This document shows positions 1 to 9,053 of a DNA stretch of 64,000 nt, one piece after another. Source of the stretch: Collimonas rhizosphaerae. Lineage in GTDB: Bacteria > Pseudomonadota > Gammaproteobacteria > Burkholderiales > Burkholderiaceae_D. The stretch covers positions 15,953 to 79,952 of the forward strand of contig NZ_JBANDC010000023.1 in assembly GCF_038896935.1 (NCBI RefSeq), in the 5' to 3' direction. Each line of letters begins with the position of its first letter. Within the stretch, counting starts at the first letter, position 1. The notes under the pieces were generated by a model. The model searched no databases. It was not told the DNA's origin and saw only the letters and a program-made list of their open reading frames with translations. The position numbers and the translations under genes are program-made.

Positions 1-391
1 CTGATAACGCTAACAGCGTCTGCGCCAGCGGCAGCAGGTCTGTGTTGCGGCGTGCAGTGAATAATTTTTTCAGCCAGCCGTGCTGGCGCAATTCGGCATA
101 CAGGCGCATCAGCCGTTCGCTGGCGGGCAGCACATTGGGCAGCGGCGGCAAAGTCGCCAGCCAGCCGGACAAGGTAAAGAATTGCGGTGGCACGAAAGTC
201 CCGCCCAGCTCCGCGTTCATGGCCGCTTTCAGCGGCTGGGCGTGGGCAAAGGTGGGCAGCACCACACGCCATTGGGCGAAATCGCGCTGTCCCTGGTCGC
301 CGCTGGCCTGGCGGCAGGCTGCCAGCAAGGCACGTGCAGCATCCGGCCAGAAGTTGGCAGATGGCACGATTTGGATGGATTCTGATGGCAT
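1..391 (-). CDS. AddB-like/PD-(D/E)XK nuclease family protein, N-terminal part (runs off the window)
   Basis: An open frame reads leftward from ATG at 391 to the window edge without a stop, giving about 130 residues. It begins MPSESIQIVPSANFWPDAAR and contains VVLPTFAHAQPL, resembling the start of inactivated-helicase/RecB-type nuclease subunits (AddB-like) that in Burkholderiales lie divergent from trxA. Such proteins pair with a UvrD-like helicase in processing double-strand breaks. The nuclease motif itself would lie outside the window, so the name depends on position and the N-terminal style only. The gene is divergent from trxA across a 313-base gap. Confidence 0.65.
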   Translation of the reverse strand, partial: MPSESIQIVPSANFWPDAARALLAACRQASGDQGQRDFAQWRVVLPTFAHAQPLKAAMNAELGGTFVPPQFFTLSGWLATLPPLPNVLPASERLMRLYAELRQHGWLKKLFTARRNTDLLPLAQTLLALS

Positions 392-704
392 GTAACTCAC
401 TGGAAGCGCGAGAACGGCTGCTTCGCAGCTCTCGCATTTTTGCAACAATTAGCTATCATTTTATGCGAGCCCCTGGAAAAACAAGCCTCAAATAATTACA
501 TGGCCCACACTTTTTCATAAAATCGGTTATGATTTAGCGAATATCCCGCCGCAATACCTCTTACCGCACCCACAAAAAACTTGAATTCGCGCACGGCATC
601 CCCACTTATTCAATAGAATAGGGAACGCCGATGGCAGCCACCAAGCAGGAATGGTAAGTCGTCTTGGCACACATTGATTCTTTTTCCCTCACACTGAGGA
701 AACC
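392..704. other. Divergent intergenic region, AddB-like gene / trxA
   Basis: This stretch of 313 bases holds no convincing gene. A TATGAT hexamer at 528-533 could be a -10 element for trxA, but no good -35 stands 17 bases upstream. The part from 420 to 550 is AT-rich compared with its surroundings, as expected for a promoter region. Confidence 0.4.
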
Positions 705-1031
705 ATGAGCGAAAACATTAAACACATTACCGACGCATCTTTTGAAGCAGATGTACTCAAATCCGACAAACCGGTCCTGGTCGATTTCTGGGCCGAATGG
801 TGCGGTCCATGCAAGATGATCGCCCCGATCCTGGAAGAGGTGGCCAAGGAATACGGCGACAAGCTGCAAATCGTCAAGCTGGACGTCGATGCCAACCAGG
901 CAGTGCCTGCCAAGCACGGCATCCGCGGCATCCCGACCTTGATCCTGTTCAAGAACGGCGTCCCCGCGGCACAGAAAGTCGGCGCGCTGGCAAAAGGCCA
1001 GTTGACCGCATTCATCGATTCGAATATATAA
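705..1031 (+). CDS. trxA: Thioredoxin 1
   Basis: This is a cytoplasmic dithiol-disulfide oxidoreductase of 108 residues, the usual size for the family. The redox motif WCGPC is at residues 32-36, preceded by VDFWAE. The cis-proline loop GIPT ends at about residue 77. It supplies electrons to ribonucleotide reductase and methionine sulfoxide reductase and maintains cytoplasmic protein thiols. AGGAAACC just ahead of the ATG serves as ribosome-binding site. The gene stands alone between a divergent nuclease gene and rho, with its own terminator. All active-site residues are present, so identification is very secure. Confidence 0.97.
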   Translation: MSENIKHITDASFEADVLKSDKPVLVDFWAEWCGPCKMIAPILEEVAKEYGDKLQIVKLDVDANQAVPAKHGIRGIPTLILFKNGVPAAQKVGALAKGQLTAFIDSNI

Positions 1032-1040
1032 TAAAGAACC

Positions 1041-1073
1041 GCGGCGATGCGCCCGCATCGCCGCTTGTGTTTT
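1041..1073 (+). terminator. Rho-independent terminator of trxA
   Basis: A perfect 10-bp stem, GCGGCGATGC at 1041-1050 against GCATCGCCGC at 1055-1064, has a four-base loop and is followed by a T-rich tail (TTGTGTTTT). It separates trxA from rho. Confidence 0.85.
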
Positions 1074-1135
1074 ACTAATACACCACGCAGTTCCCTCCCC
1101 CACCCAATATTTCCCATCCCGGGACACTCATACCT

Positions 1136-2398
1136 ATGCATTTATCTGAATTAAAGGCGTTACACGTCTCCGCCCTGCTAGAAATGGCAATCGGCCTGGA
1201 CATCGATAACGCAGCGCGTTTGCGCAAACAAGAACTGATGTTCGCGATCCTGAAAAAGCGCGCGAAATCAGGAGAACAGATTTTTGGCGACGGCGCCCTC
1301 GAAGTCCTGCCTGACGGCTTTGGCTTCCTGCGCTCGCCCGACGCCAGCTACATGGCGTCCACCGACGACATTTATATCTCGCCTTCGCAGATCCGCCGTT
1401 TCAACCTGCACACCGGCGATTCGATCGAAGGTGAAGTGCGTACGCCGAAAGACGGCGAGCGCTATTTCGCCCTGGTCAAGGTCGACAAGGTCAACGGCGA
1501 ATCGCCGGAAGCCTCGAAACACCGCATCCTGTTTGAAAACCTGACGCCGCTGCATCCGAACAAGCCATTGCCGCTGGAACGCGACATGCGCGGCGAAGAA
1601 AACATCACCGGCCGCATCATCGACATGATCGCACCTATCGGCAAGGGCCAGCGCGGCCTGCTGGTGGCGTCGCCGAAGTCGGGTAAATCGGTCATGCTGC
1701 AGCATATTGCGCATGCGATCACCACCAACCATCCCGACACCGTGATGATCGTCCTGCTGATCGACGAACGTCCTGAAGAAGTGACCGAAATGCAGCGCTC
1801 GGTGCGCGGCGAAGTGGTGGCATCGACTTTCGATGAACCGGCTACGCGCCACGTGCAGGTTGCTGAAATGGTGCTGGAAAAAGCCAAGCGCCTGGTTGAA
1901 ATGAAAAAAGACGTGGTGATCCTGCTGGACTCGATCACCCGCCTGGCGCGCGCCTACAACACCGTGATCCCTGCTTCCGGCAAGGTGCTGACCGGCGGTG
2001 TCGACGCCAACGCGCTGCAGCGTCCGAAGCGTTTCTTCGGCGCCGCCCGCAACATCGAAGAAGGCGGTTCGCTGACCATCATCGCTACCGCCCTGATCGA
2101 AACCGGCAGCCGCATGGATGACGTGATCTACGAAGAATTCAAGGGTACCGGCAACATGGAAGTCCACCTGGAACGCCGCCTCGCCGAGAAGCGCGTGTAC
2201 CCGTCCATCAACCTGAACAAGTCCGGCACCCGCCGCGAAGAATTGCTGATCAAGCCTGACCAGCTGCAGAAGATCTGGGTGCTGCGCAAGCTGCTCTACA
2301 GCATGGATGAAATCGAAGCGATGGAGTTCATCCTCGACAAGATGAAGTCAACCAAGAACAACGCCGAGTTCTTCGACATGATGCGACGCGGCGGCTGA
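1136..2398 (+). CDS. rho: Transcription termination factor Rho
   Basis: This protein of 420 residues matches the standard length of the hexameric RNA-dependent ATPase that ends transcription and silences untranslated RNA. The N-terminus (MHLSELKALHVSALLEMA) is the Rho N-terminal helical domain. An OSB RNA-binding fold follows, with LPDGFGFLRS at about residues 59-68. The P-loop ASPKSGKS is at about residues 178-185, and DERPEEV, SITRLARAYN and GGVDANALQRPKRFFGAARN are characteristic of the ATPase core. Regulation by attenuation in the leader is common for rho, but no specific leader structure was identified here. A strong terminator follows. Confidence 0.98.
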   Translation: MHLSELKALHVSALLEMAIGLDIDNAARLRKQELMFAILKKRAKSGEQIFGDGALEVLPDGFGFLRSPDASYMASTDDIYISPSQIRRFNLHTGDSIEGEVRTPKDGERYFALVKVDKVNGESPEASKHRILFENLTPLHPNKPLPLERDMRGEENITGRIIDMIAPIGKGQRGLLVASPKSGKSVMLQHIAHAITTNHPDTVMIVLLIDERPEEVTEMQRSVRGEVVASTFDEPATRHVQVAEMVLEKAKRLVEMKKDVVILLDSITRLARAYNTVIPASGKVLTGGVDANALQRPKRFFGAARNIEEGGSLTIIATALIETGSRMDDVIYEEFKGTGNMEVHLERRLAEKRVYPSINLNKSGTRREELLIKPDQLQKIWVLRKLLYSMDEIEAMEFILDKMKSTKNNAEFFDMMRRGG

Positions 2399-2419
2399 TC
2401 AGCATCAGCCATCAAGAAA

Positions 2420-2454
2420 GCCTGGCCCATGCAAATCGGCCGGGCTCTTTTTTT
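2420..2454 (+). terminator. Rho-independent terminator of rho
   Basis: The stem GCCTGGCC (2420-2427) pairs with GGCCGGGC (2438-2445) with one G-U pair, followed by TC and seven T residues. Confidence 0.8.
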
Positions 2455-2603
2455 ATGTGCAGCTGACAGCGCCATGGCCGCCGGGCCGCAAATACTGGCG
2501 TCATGGCATATTGCCATGTGAAAACTATAATTTACCGGCAAAAGAAGCGTCAAAACACGCTAAATGCTATGCTTGCGAACCTCCATTTTCGCAACGGCAC
2601 ATC

Positions 2604-3896
2604 ATGGCGACAACTCAATCCAGCCAATCGAAATTCGGCACAGTCCTGCGGGTTACCAGCGGTAACTTCATGGAGATGTTCGATTTTTTCCTGTTCGGCT
2701 TCTACGCAACATATATCTCCAAAACCTTTTTCCCGGCCGGCGACGAATTTGCGTCGCTGATGCTGACCTTCATGACTTTCGGCGCCGGCTTCCTGATGCG
2801 TCCCCTGGGCGCCATCATCCTCGGCGCCTATGTCGACCGAGTCGGCCGCCGCAAGGGCCTGATCACCACCCTGGCGCTGATGGCGCTCGGCACCATGCTG
2901 ATTGCCTTTGTGCCTGGCTACGCCAGCATCGGCTATGCGGCGCCATTGCTGGTGCTGGTCGGCCGCCTGCTGCAGGGATTCTCGGCTGGCGTTGAACTGG
3001 GCGGCGTGTCGGTCTACCTGTCTGAAATGGCGACCCCGGGCAACAAGGGCTTTTACGTCAGCTGGCAATCGGCCAGCCAGCAGGTAGCGATCATTGTCGC
3101 CGCGGCCCTTGGCTTCGGCTTGCAGGTATGGCTGCAACCGGCGCAAATCGCCGACTGGGGCTGGCGCGTGCCGTTCTTTATCGGCTGCATGATCGTGCCG
3201 GTGCTGTTCATGATCCGCCGTTCGCTGCAGGAAACCGAAGAGTTCATGGCGCGCAAGCACAAGCCTGCCGTGCGCGAGATCCTGCGTTCCATGGTCGATA
3301 ACTGGGGCCTGGTGATCGCCGGCATGATGCTGGTGTCGATGACGACCGTTTCGTTCTACCTGATCACCGTCTACACGCCGACTTTCGGCAAGAGCGTGCT
3401 CAAGCTTTCTACCATCGATGCACTGGTGGTGACCTTCTGCGTCGGCATTTCGAATTTCATCTGGCTGCCGGTGATGGGCGCCCTGTCCGACCGCATCGGC
3501 CGCAAGCCGCTGCTGCTGGTGTTTACCATCCTCACCATCCTCACCGCCTACCCTGCCCTGTCGTGGCTGGTGGCTGACCCGACTTTCCAGAAAATGCTGA
3601 TGGTCGAGCTGTGGCTGTCGTTCCTGTACGCCAGCTATAACGGCGCAATGGTGGTGGCCCTGACCGAAATCATGCCGGTTGAAGTGCGCACCGCCGGTTT
3701 TTCCCTGGCTTACAGCCTGGCGACGGCGATTTTCGGCGGCTTCACGCCAGCCATCGCGACCGGACTGATTGAATACACCGGCGATAAGGGCGCGCCCGGC
3801 ATGTGGATGACTGCTGCAGCGATATGTGGCTTGTTTGCAACATTGTATTTGTATCGCAAAAACGGCAACCAAATCCTGGCAGCTGTCAAAAGCTAA
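2604..3896 (+). CDS. MFS metabolite:H+ symporter, citrate/tricarballylate type (CitA/TcuC-like)
   Basis: This is an inner-membrane permease of 430 residues from the start MATTQSSQSKFG. The frame stays open upstream to 2457, but family alignment from memory favours this ATG. RVTSGNFMEMFDFFLFGFY, ILGAYVDRVGRRKG and GRLLQGFSAGVELGG are hallmarks of the metabolite:H+ symporter branch of the major facilitator superfamily and closely resemble E. coli CitA and Salmonella TcuC. A second Asp-Arg-x-Gly-Arg-Arg-like loop, SDRIGRKP, lies in the second half as expected. The likely substrate is a tricarboxylate. The gene stands between rho and rpmE2, which are often close together in related bacteria, so it may be an insertion. 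No tcuAB or regulatory partner is nearby, so substrate remains inferred. Confidence 0.88.
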   Translation: MATTQSSQSKFGTVLRVTSGNFMEMFDFFLFGFYATYISKTFFPAGDEFASLMLTFMTFGAGFLMRPLGAIILGAYVDRVGRRKGLITTLALMALGTMLIAFVPGYASIGYAAPLLVLVGRLLQGFSAGVELGGVSVYLSEMATPGNKGFYVSWQSASQQVAIIVAAALGFGLQVWLQPAQIADWGWRVPFFIGCMIVPVLFMIRRSLQETEEFMARKHKPAVREILRSMVDNWGLVIAGMMLVSMTTVSFYLITVYTPTFGKSVLKLSTIDALVVTFCVGISNFIWLPVMGALSDRIGRKPLLLVFTILTILTAYPALSWLVADPTFQKMLMVELWLSFLYASYNGAMVVALTEIMPVEVRTAGFSLAYSLATAIFGGFTPAIATGLIEYTGDKGAPGMWMTAAAICGLFATLYLYRKNGNQILAAVKS

Positions 3897-4000
3897 GGTC
3901 GTATTGGGCGGACTCGCTGTCCGTCCGAGGAAATGATGAAAAGATAATATTGAAAATCCGCCCTGAATTAACCCCAAGGCACTGATTTCATTCATTTTTT

Positions 4001-4029
4001 CGAATTCACGACCGGATTTATTGTATAAT
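4001..4029 (+). promoter_or_regulatory. Candidate promoter of rpmE2
   Basis: A perfect -10 hexamer TATAAT is at 4024-4029, about 100 bases ahead of the L31 start. The corresponding -35 position (CGAATT) is poor. No Zur-type palindrome was recognised here, although type B L31 genes are Zur-controlled in several bacteria. Confidence 0.4.
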
Positions 4030-4126
4030 TTGCGGTTTTCCACCCCCGGCAAGTGATCGACAATCGGGTCAAGAAGCAAGACGACCGACGAAGTGATTGA
4101 TTGGCTACCACTCAATTGAGGCAATT

Positions 4127-4396
4127 ATGAAAGACGGCATTCACCCAAATTACCGCGAAGTCCTGTTCCACGACGTTTCGAACGATTTCAAGTTCGTCAC
4201 CCGTTCGACAATCCAGACTCGCGAAAACATCACTCACGAAGGTAAAGAATATCCTTTGGTGAAGATTGAAGTTTCGTCGGAATCGCATCCGTTCTACACC
4301 GGTCAACACAAAATCGTCGACACCGCTGGCCGCGTTGACAAGTTCCGCAAGAAATTCGGCGCTGTCGGCTCCAAGACTTCGATCGCAAATACTTAA
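4127..4396 (+). CDS. rpmE2: 50S ribosomal protein L31 type B
   Basis: This protein of 89 residues starts MKDGIHPNYREVLFHDVSND, the signature of type B L31. The CxxC pair that binds zinc in type A L31 is absent, making this the zinc-independent form. The start at 4127 is preferred to an upstream ATG at 4097 because family members begin at MK(D/E)GIHP. L31 bridges the two ribosomal subunits. The gene has its own probable -10 element and an excellent terminator, so it appears monocistronic. No type A copy is in the window. Confidence 0.95.
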   Translation: MKDGIHPNYREVLFHDVSNDFKFVTRSTIQTRENITHEGKEYPLVKIEVSSESHPFYTGQHKIVDTAGRVDKFRKKFGAVGSKTSIANT

Positions 4397-4412
4397 TTCG
4401 ATCGCTCGTTTT

Positions 4413-4440
4413 AAAAAGGCAGCTACGGCTGCCTTTTTTT
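4413..4440 (+). terminator. Rho-independent terminator of rpmE2
   Basis: A perfect stem, AAAAAGGCAGC paired with GCTGCCTTTTT, encloses the four-base loop TACG. The run of T residues is part of the descending arm and continues beyond it. Confidence 0.9.
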
Positions 4441-4603
4441 GTTTATCAGGCTCGCCAGCGGCATCGCAGACGGCTCTTTGATAAATCGTAAAGAAGTGTA
4501 TGTTTTCTTGAGAACACCAGGAACAAAAACTACGCTCAGTAATAGCGCAGTAACCCGCTATCCGGCACAATACCCAGCAATTCAACATTGATCAAACGCC
4601 ATT

Positions 4604-6325
4604 GTGATGAAGCCCGTCCGTCTTCCCGCCTCCGCCACTAGCGCACTGCCGCGCTGGGGCTTATGGGCGCTGGGATTGCTATACATACTGCCGGGCCTGA
4701 TCGGGCGCGATCCGTGGAAAAATGAAGACGCTTCCAGCTTCGGCATCGCCTGGACCATGGCCCACGGCGGCCTCTCCGACTGGCTGATGCCGAATATCGT
4801 CGGCTTGCCGATGCCCGGCGAAAGTCCGCTGCCTTACTGGATCGGCGCCATCTTCATCAAGCTGTTCGGCTGGCTGCTGGGCGATCCGCTGGCGGGCCGC
4901 TTGCCGGCCGTGGGATTCTTCCTGGTCGGTTCGCTGTCGGTCTGGTACGCCACCTACCTGCTGGGACGCCGCACCGAAGCACAGCCGCTCCGCCTAGCCT
5001 TCGGCGGCCAGCCTGAACCGCGCGACTTCGGCCGCACCCTGGCCGACGGCGCCTTCCTGATTTATCTCGGCAGCCTGGGCCTGCTGCTGCAGAGCCACGA
5101 ACCTACCGCCAAAAGCCTGCAAGTCTCGCTGGTCGCCTTTTCCATCTACGTTGCAGTGCGCCTGTTCGAGGCACGCAGCCTGCGCAGCGCCGCGCTGCTC
5201 GGCCTCAGCTTCGGCCTGCTGGTCCTGACGCGCGGCTGGCTGCTGCCGCTAGCCATGCTGTGCGGTTTGCTGACGCTGGCGCTGATGCGAGAAAAAGCCA
5301 TCGCCCGCGACATGCTGCTGGCGACCGTGCCGGTCACGCTGCTGGTTGCCGCGCTCTGGTTCATCGTCAGCTGGGCCCTGCTACCAGGCGCGCCGGCCCG
5401 CTTCGCCATCTGGGAAACCATCAACCTGCGCCAGCTGAGCTGGCCGACCTGGACTGCCTTATCGTATTACTTTAAATACGGCATCTGGTTCGCGTGGCCC
5501 GCATGGCCGTTTGCCGGCTGGGCGGTGTATGCCTGGCGCCAGCAGCGCTCGACCTTGCATATCGCATTGCCATTGGCGTTTTTCATCAGCCTGACGATCA
5601 TGCTGCTGCTCAATCCGCATCCGGAAGAAGGCATTCTGCTACCGCTGCTGCCGCCGCTGGTGATCCTGGCGGCATTCGGTCTGCCGACCATGAAACGCGG
5701 CGCCATCAATGCCGTGGACTGGTTCTCGGTGATGACCCTGACCGCCTGCGCAGCATTCATCTGGCTGGCCTGGATCGCCAAGGAAAGCGGCTGGCCGGCG
5801 CAGATCGCCAGGAATGTCTACAAGCTGGCGCCCGGCTTCAAACCGGAATTCAACCTGATCGCGCTGGTGATTGCGCTGCTCGGCTCGGTGTTCTGGATCC
5901 TGCTGGTGAACTGGCGCCTGTCGCGCCGGCCGGCGGTCCTATGGCGCGCGGTAGTGCTGTCCTCGGGCGGCGTGATCCTGTGCTGGCTGCTGCTCACCAC
6001 CTTGTGGCTGCCATGGATCAACTACAGCAAGAGCTATGCCGGCGTAGCCGCCCAGATCGACGAGCACCTGCCGGTCGTCAAGCAGTGCGTGGACACCAAT
6101 GTCGGTCCGGCGCAGCGCGCATCTTTCGCTTATTTCGGCCAGATTCCATTCGGCGAATACGGCCAGCCGCATTGCGATTTCCTGCTGTACCAGGACAATA
6201 TCTCGGTCAAGTCGGATGACGCGATCTGGCGTGAATTCAAAGGCAACTGGAAACTGCTGTGGACCGGCCGCCGGCCGTCGGACCGCGATGAACGCTTCCG
6301 CCTGTACCAGCGGGTCGGCAACTAG
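4604..6325 (+). CDS. Polytopic membrane glycosyltransferase, ArnT/PMT-like
   Basis: This 573-residue membrane protein has about a dozen hydrophobic segments. After the first of these comes LIGRDPWKNEDASSFGIAW, with the acidic pair Glu-Asp in the first periplasmic loop typical of lipid-phosphosugar-dependent glycosyltransferases (ArnT/PMT clan). PMPGESPLPYWIGA and HEPTAKSL are further family-like segments. Such enzymes move a sugar from an undecaprenyl-phosphate donor to lipid A, protein or another acceptor on the periplasmic side. The soluble C-terminal part contains QCVDTNVGPAQRASFAYFGQ. An alternative start is the next ATG at 4607. It is not in an operon with arn genes, so 4-amino-arabinose transfer should not be assumed. 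Confidence 0.8.
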   Translation: MMKPVRLPASATSALPRWGLWALGLLYILPGLIGRDPWKNEDASSFGIAWTMAHGGLSDWLMPNIVGLPMPGESPLPYWIGAIFIKLFGWLLGDPLAGRLPAVGFFLVGSLSVWYATYLLGRRTEAQPLRLAFGGQPEPRDFGRTLADGAFLIYLGSLGLLLQSHEPTAKSLQVSLVAFSIYVAVRLFEARSLRSAALLGLSFGLLVLTRGWLLPLAMLCGLLTLALMREKAIARDMLLATVPVTLLVAALWFIVSWALLPGAPARFAIWETINLRQLSWPTWTALSYYFKYGIWFAWPAWPFAGWAVYAWRQQRSTLHIALPLAFFISLTIMLLLNPHPEEGILLPLLPPLVILAAFGLPTMKRGAINAVDWFSVMTLTACAAFIWLAWIAKESGWPAQIARNVYKLAPGFKPEFNLIALVIALLGSVFWILLVNWRLSRRPAVLWRAVVLSSGGVILCWLLLTTLWLPWINYSKSYAGVAAQIDEHLPVVKQCVDTNVGPAQRASFAYFGQIPFGEYGQPHCDFLLYQDNISVKSDDAIWREFKGNWKLLWTGRRPSDRDERFRLYQRVGN

Positions 6326-6368
6326 CCCCGCAGCAGGCCGTTTGCGGGAAAATTGATTGGCCCAGCTA

Positions 6369-6397
6369 TTGATCGGGCAGCAGAAACCAGTCATAAT
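6369..6397 (+). promoter_or_regulatory. Promoter of tRNA-Leu
   Basis: TTGATC at 6369-6374 and CATAAT at 6392-6397 are separated by exactly 17 bases. The mature tRNA begins 12 bases after the -10 element, fitting a short 5' leader. Confidence 0.6.
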
Positions 6398-6409
6398 AGC
6401 GGACGCGTT

Positions 6410-6496
6410 GCCGAGATGGCGGAATAGGTAGACGCACGGGACTCAAAATCCCGCGCTGGAAACAGCGTGCCGGTTCGATTCCGGCTCTCGGCACCA
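6410..6496 (+). tRNA. tRNA-Leu (anticodon CAA)
   Basis: The acceptor stem GCCGAGA (6410-6416) pairs with TCTCGGC (6486-6492), followed by A and an encoded CCA. The anticodon stem CGGGA/TCCCG encloses the loop CTCAAAA, giving anticodon CAA, which reads UUG. The long variable arm and GGTTCGATTCC T-arm are those of a class II leucine tRNA. Its own promoter and terminator flank it. Confidence 0.96.
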
Positions 6497-6506
6497 ACAG
6501 ACATAA

Positions 6507-6536
6507 GGCTTCCAGAAATGGAGGCCTTTTTGTTTT
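6507..6536 (+). terminator. Terminator of tRNA-Leu
   Basis: The stem GGCTTCCA (6507-6514) pairs with TGGAGGCC (6519-6526) with one G-U pair, loop GAAA, followed by TTTTTGTTTT. Confidence 0.85.
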
Positions 6537-6614
6537 GCCTCATCAGAATCGGCGACCAGGCCCGCCATCATGCTGCCGCGCGGCTTGATAAAGTCGGTCG
6601 CGATGGCGCCACGC

Positions 6615-6650
6615 AAAAAAAATCGGGACACGCAATATACGCATCCCGAT
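6615..6650 (-). terminator. Terminator of the DUF2968 gene
   Basis: Read on the minus strand, ATCGGGA and TCCCGAT form a 7-bp perfect stem that is followed immediately by a run of seven or more T residues. It lies 59 bases beyond the stop of the DUF2968 gene. Confidence 0.75.
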
Positions 6651-6708
6651 ATCTTTCCTGCCAGGCGCCAAGGCGAGTCCCTGGCGCCAGATCCGCACCG
6701 CGGCGGAG

Positions 6709-7404
6709 TTACTTCTTGCTGGTGGCCTTGGCGTCGCCGAAATTACTGTTATCCAGCATGGTCTGCTGGGCTTCCAGCGTACGGATGCGGGTTTGCAAGC
6801 CGCGCAATTCGTTGCGTGCAGCTTGCTGCTTGTTGCTCAGCAGCTGTGCCTGCTGACGCGCCTGATCCTGCTGGACACTGACGTTCTGTTCTTGCTGCTG
6901 CTGCACTACCAGATCGTTCTGCAAGGCGTTGAGACGGGTTTCCTGGGCTGCAATCAGCTGCTCGGTGTAGGACTTGTCCGCTTCCAGCTTGATGCGGCGG
7001 ATATCCACCTCGGCCAGCTTTTCGGTCTGGCCGACGAAGCTCTTGTAGATTTGTTCGGCTTGCACGTCGGACGTGGTTTTCACGACGCGCCAGAAATTCT
7101 TTTGCTGGAACAAGGCGACATAATAGGTGCGGCTCTCCGGCTTGAACAGCAGGCTGGAACCGTAGTTACCGTTATAGGTAGTACGCATTTCGCTCACGCC
7201 CTGGCTCTGCATCAACTGCTGCAGTTCGCTGATGGTGCTGTTAGCGCTGACGGCTGCGGGCTGAGGGGCTGCGGCCGGAGTTGGCACGGCTGTGGCGGCG
7301 GCAGAGCTGGCGGATGACGGTTGCGCCAAGACGTTGACCGACAAGCCGGCAATGAGCATCCCCAATCCTAAACCGCGGACTGCATTGCGTACATTTACAT
7401 TCAT
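6709..7404 (-). CDS. DUF2968 domain-containing periplasmic coiled-coil protein
   Basis: This is a secreted protein of 231 residues with signal peptide (GLGLGMLIAGLSVNVLAQP, cleavage near residue 28). An Ala/Pro-rich linker follows, then a short globular part (about residues 55-120, with SRTYYVALFQQKNFWRVVKT). The rest is a long Gln-rich coiled coil (about 120-215) with an LQTRIRTLEAQQ heptad pattern. It fits the DUF2968 family known in Burkholderiales, whose function is undescribed. It lies downstream of the sigma-54 regulator on the same strand, 139 bases away, with its own terminator. A structural role in the periplasm, perhaps with the pilus locus, is only a guess from position. Confidence 0.75.
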   Translation of the reverse strand: MNVNVRNAVRGLGLGMLIAGLSVNVLAQPSSASSAAATAVPTPAAAPQPAAVSANSTISELQQLMQSQGVSEMRTTYNGNYGSSLLFKPESRTYYVALFQQKNFWRVVKTTSDVQAEQIYKSFVGQTEKLAEVDIRRIKLEADKSYTEQLIAAQETRLNALQNDLVVQQQQEQNVSVQQDQARQQAQLLSNKQQAARNELRGLQTRIRTLEAQQTMLDNSNFGDAKATSKK

Positions 7405-7543
7405 CCCCTGATTCCCTTCGCTAACATTAATTTAGTCGATATTTGACAGCATGCGGGCAATTTTATCTGCAATCCTATTGTTGCTGGGCATTGTTTTTAC
7501 CCAAAGCATTATTGTTGTTGTTTTAATACTCGTCCTTGACAAA

Positions 7544-8911
<1,368 letters not shown>

Positions 8912-9053
8912 GGTCAACTCTTTCAGTCACCTTCGCGCAAGGCTGGTTGGATCGTTACTGCCGTTGCGCCGTGACGTGCTAATAAATCGCGGATTTCAAC
9001 CAGTCGTTCGTGGGTATTCATCACATCGTTTCCATCAATTGATATTTTTGTTT

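Noticed and set aside
2550..4124. Open frame of 524 codons on the minus strand, antisense to the MFS gene
   Set aside because: It is a shadow of the permease with a His/Gln/Arg-rich composition and no membrane or catalytic motif.
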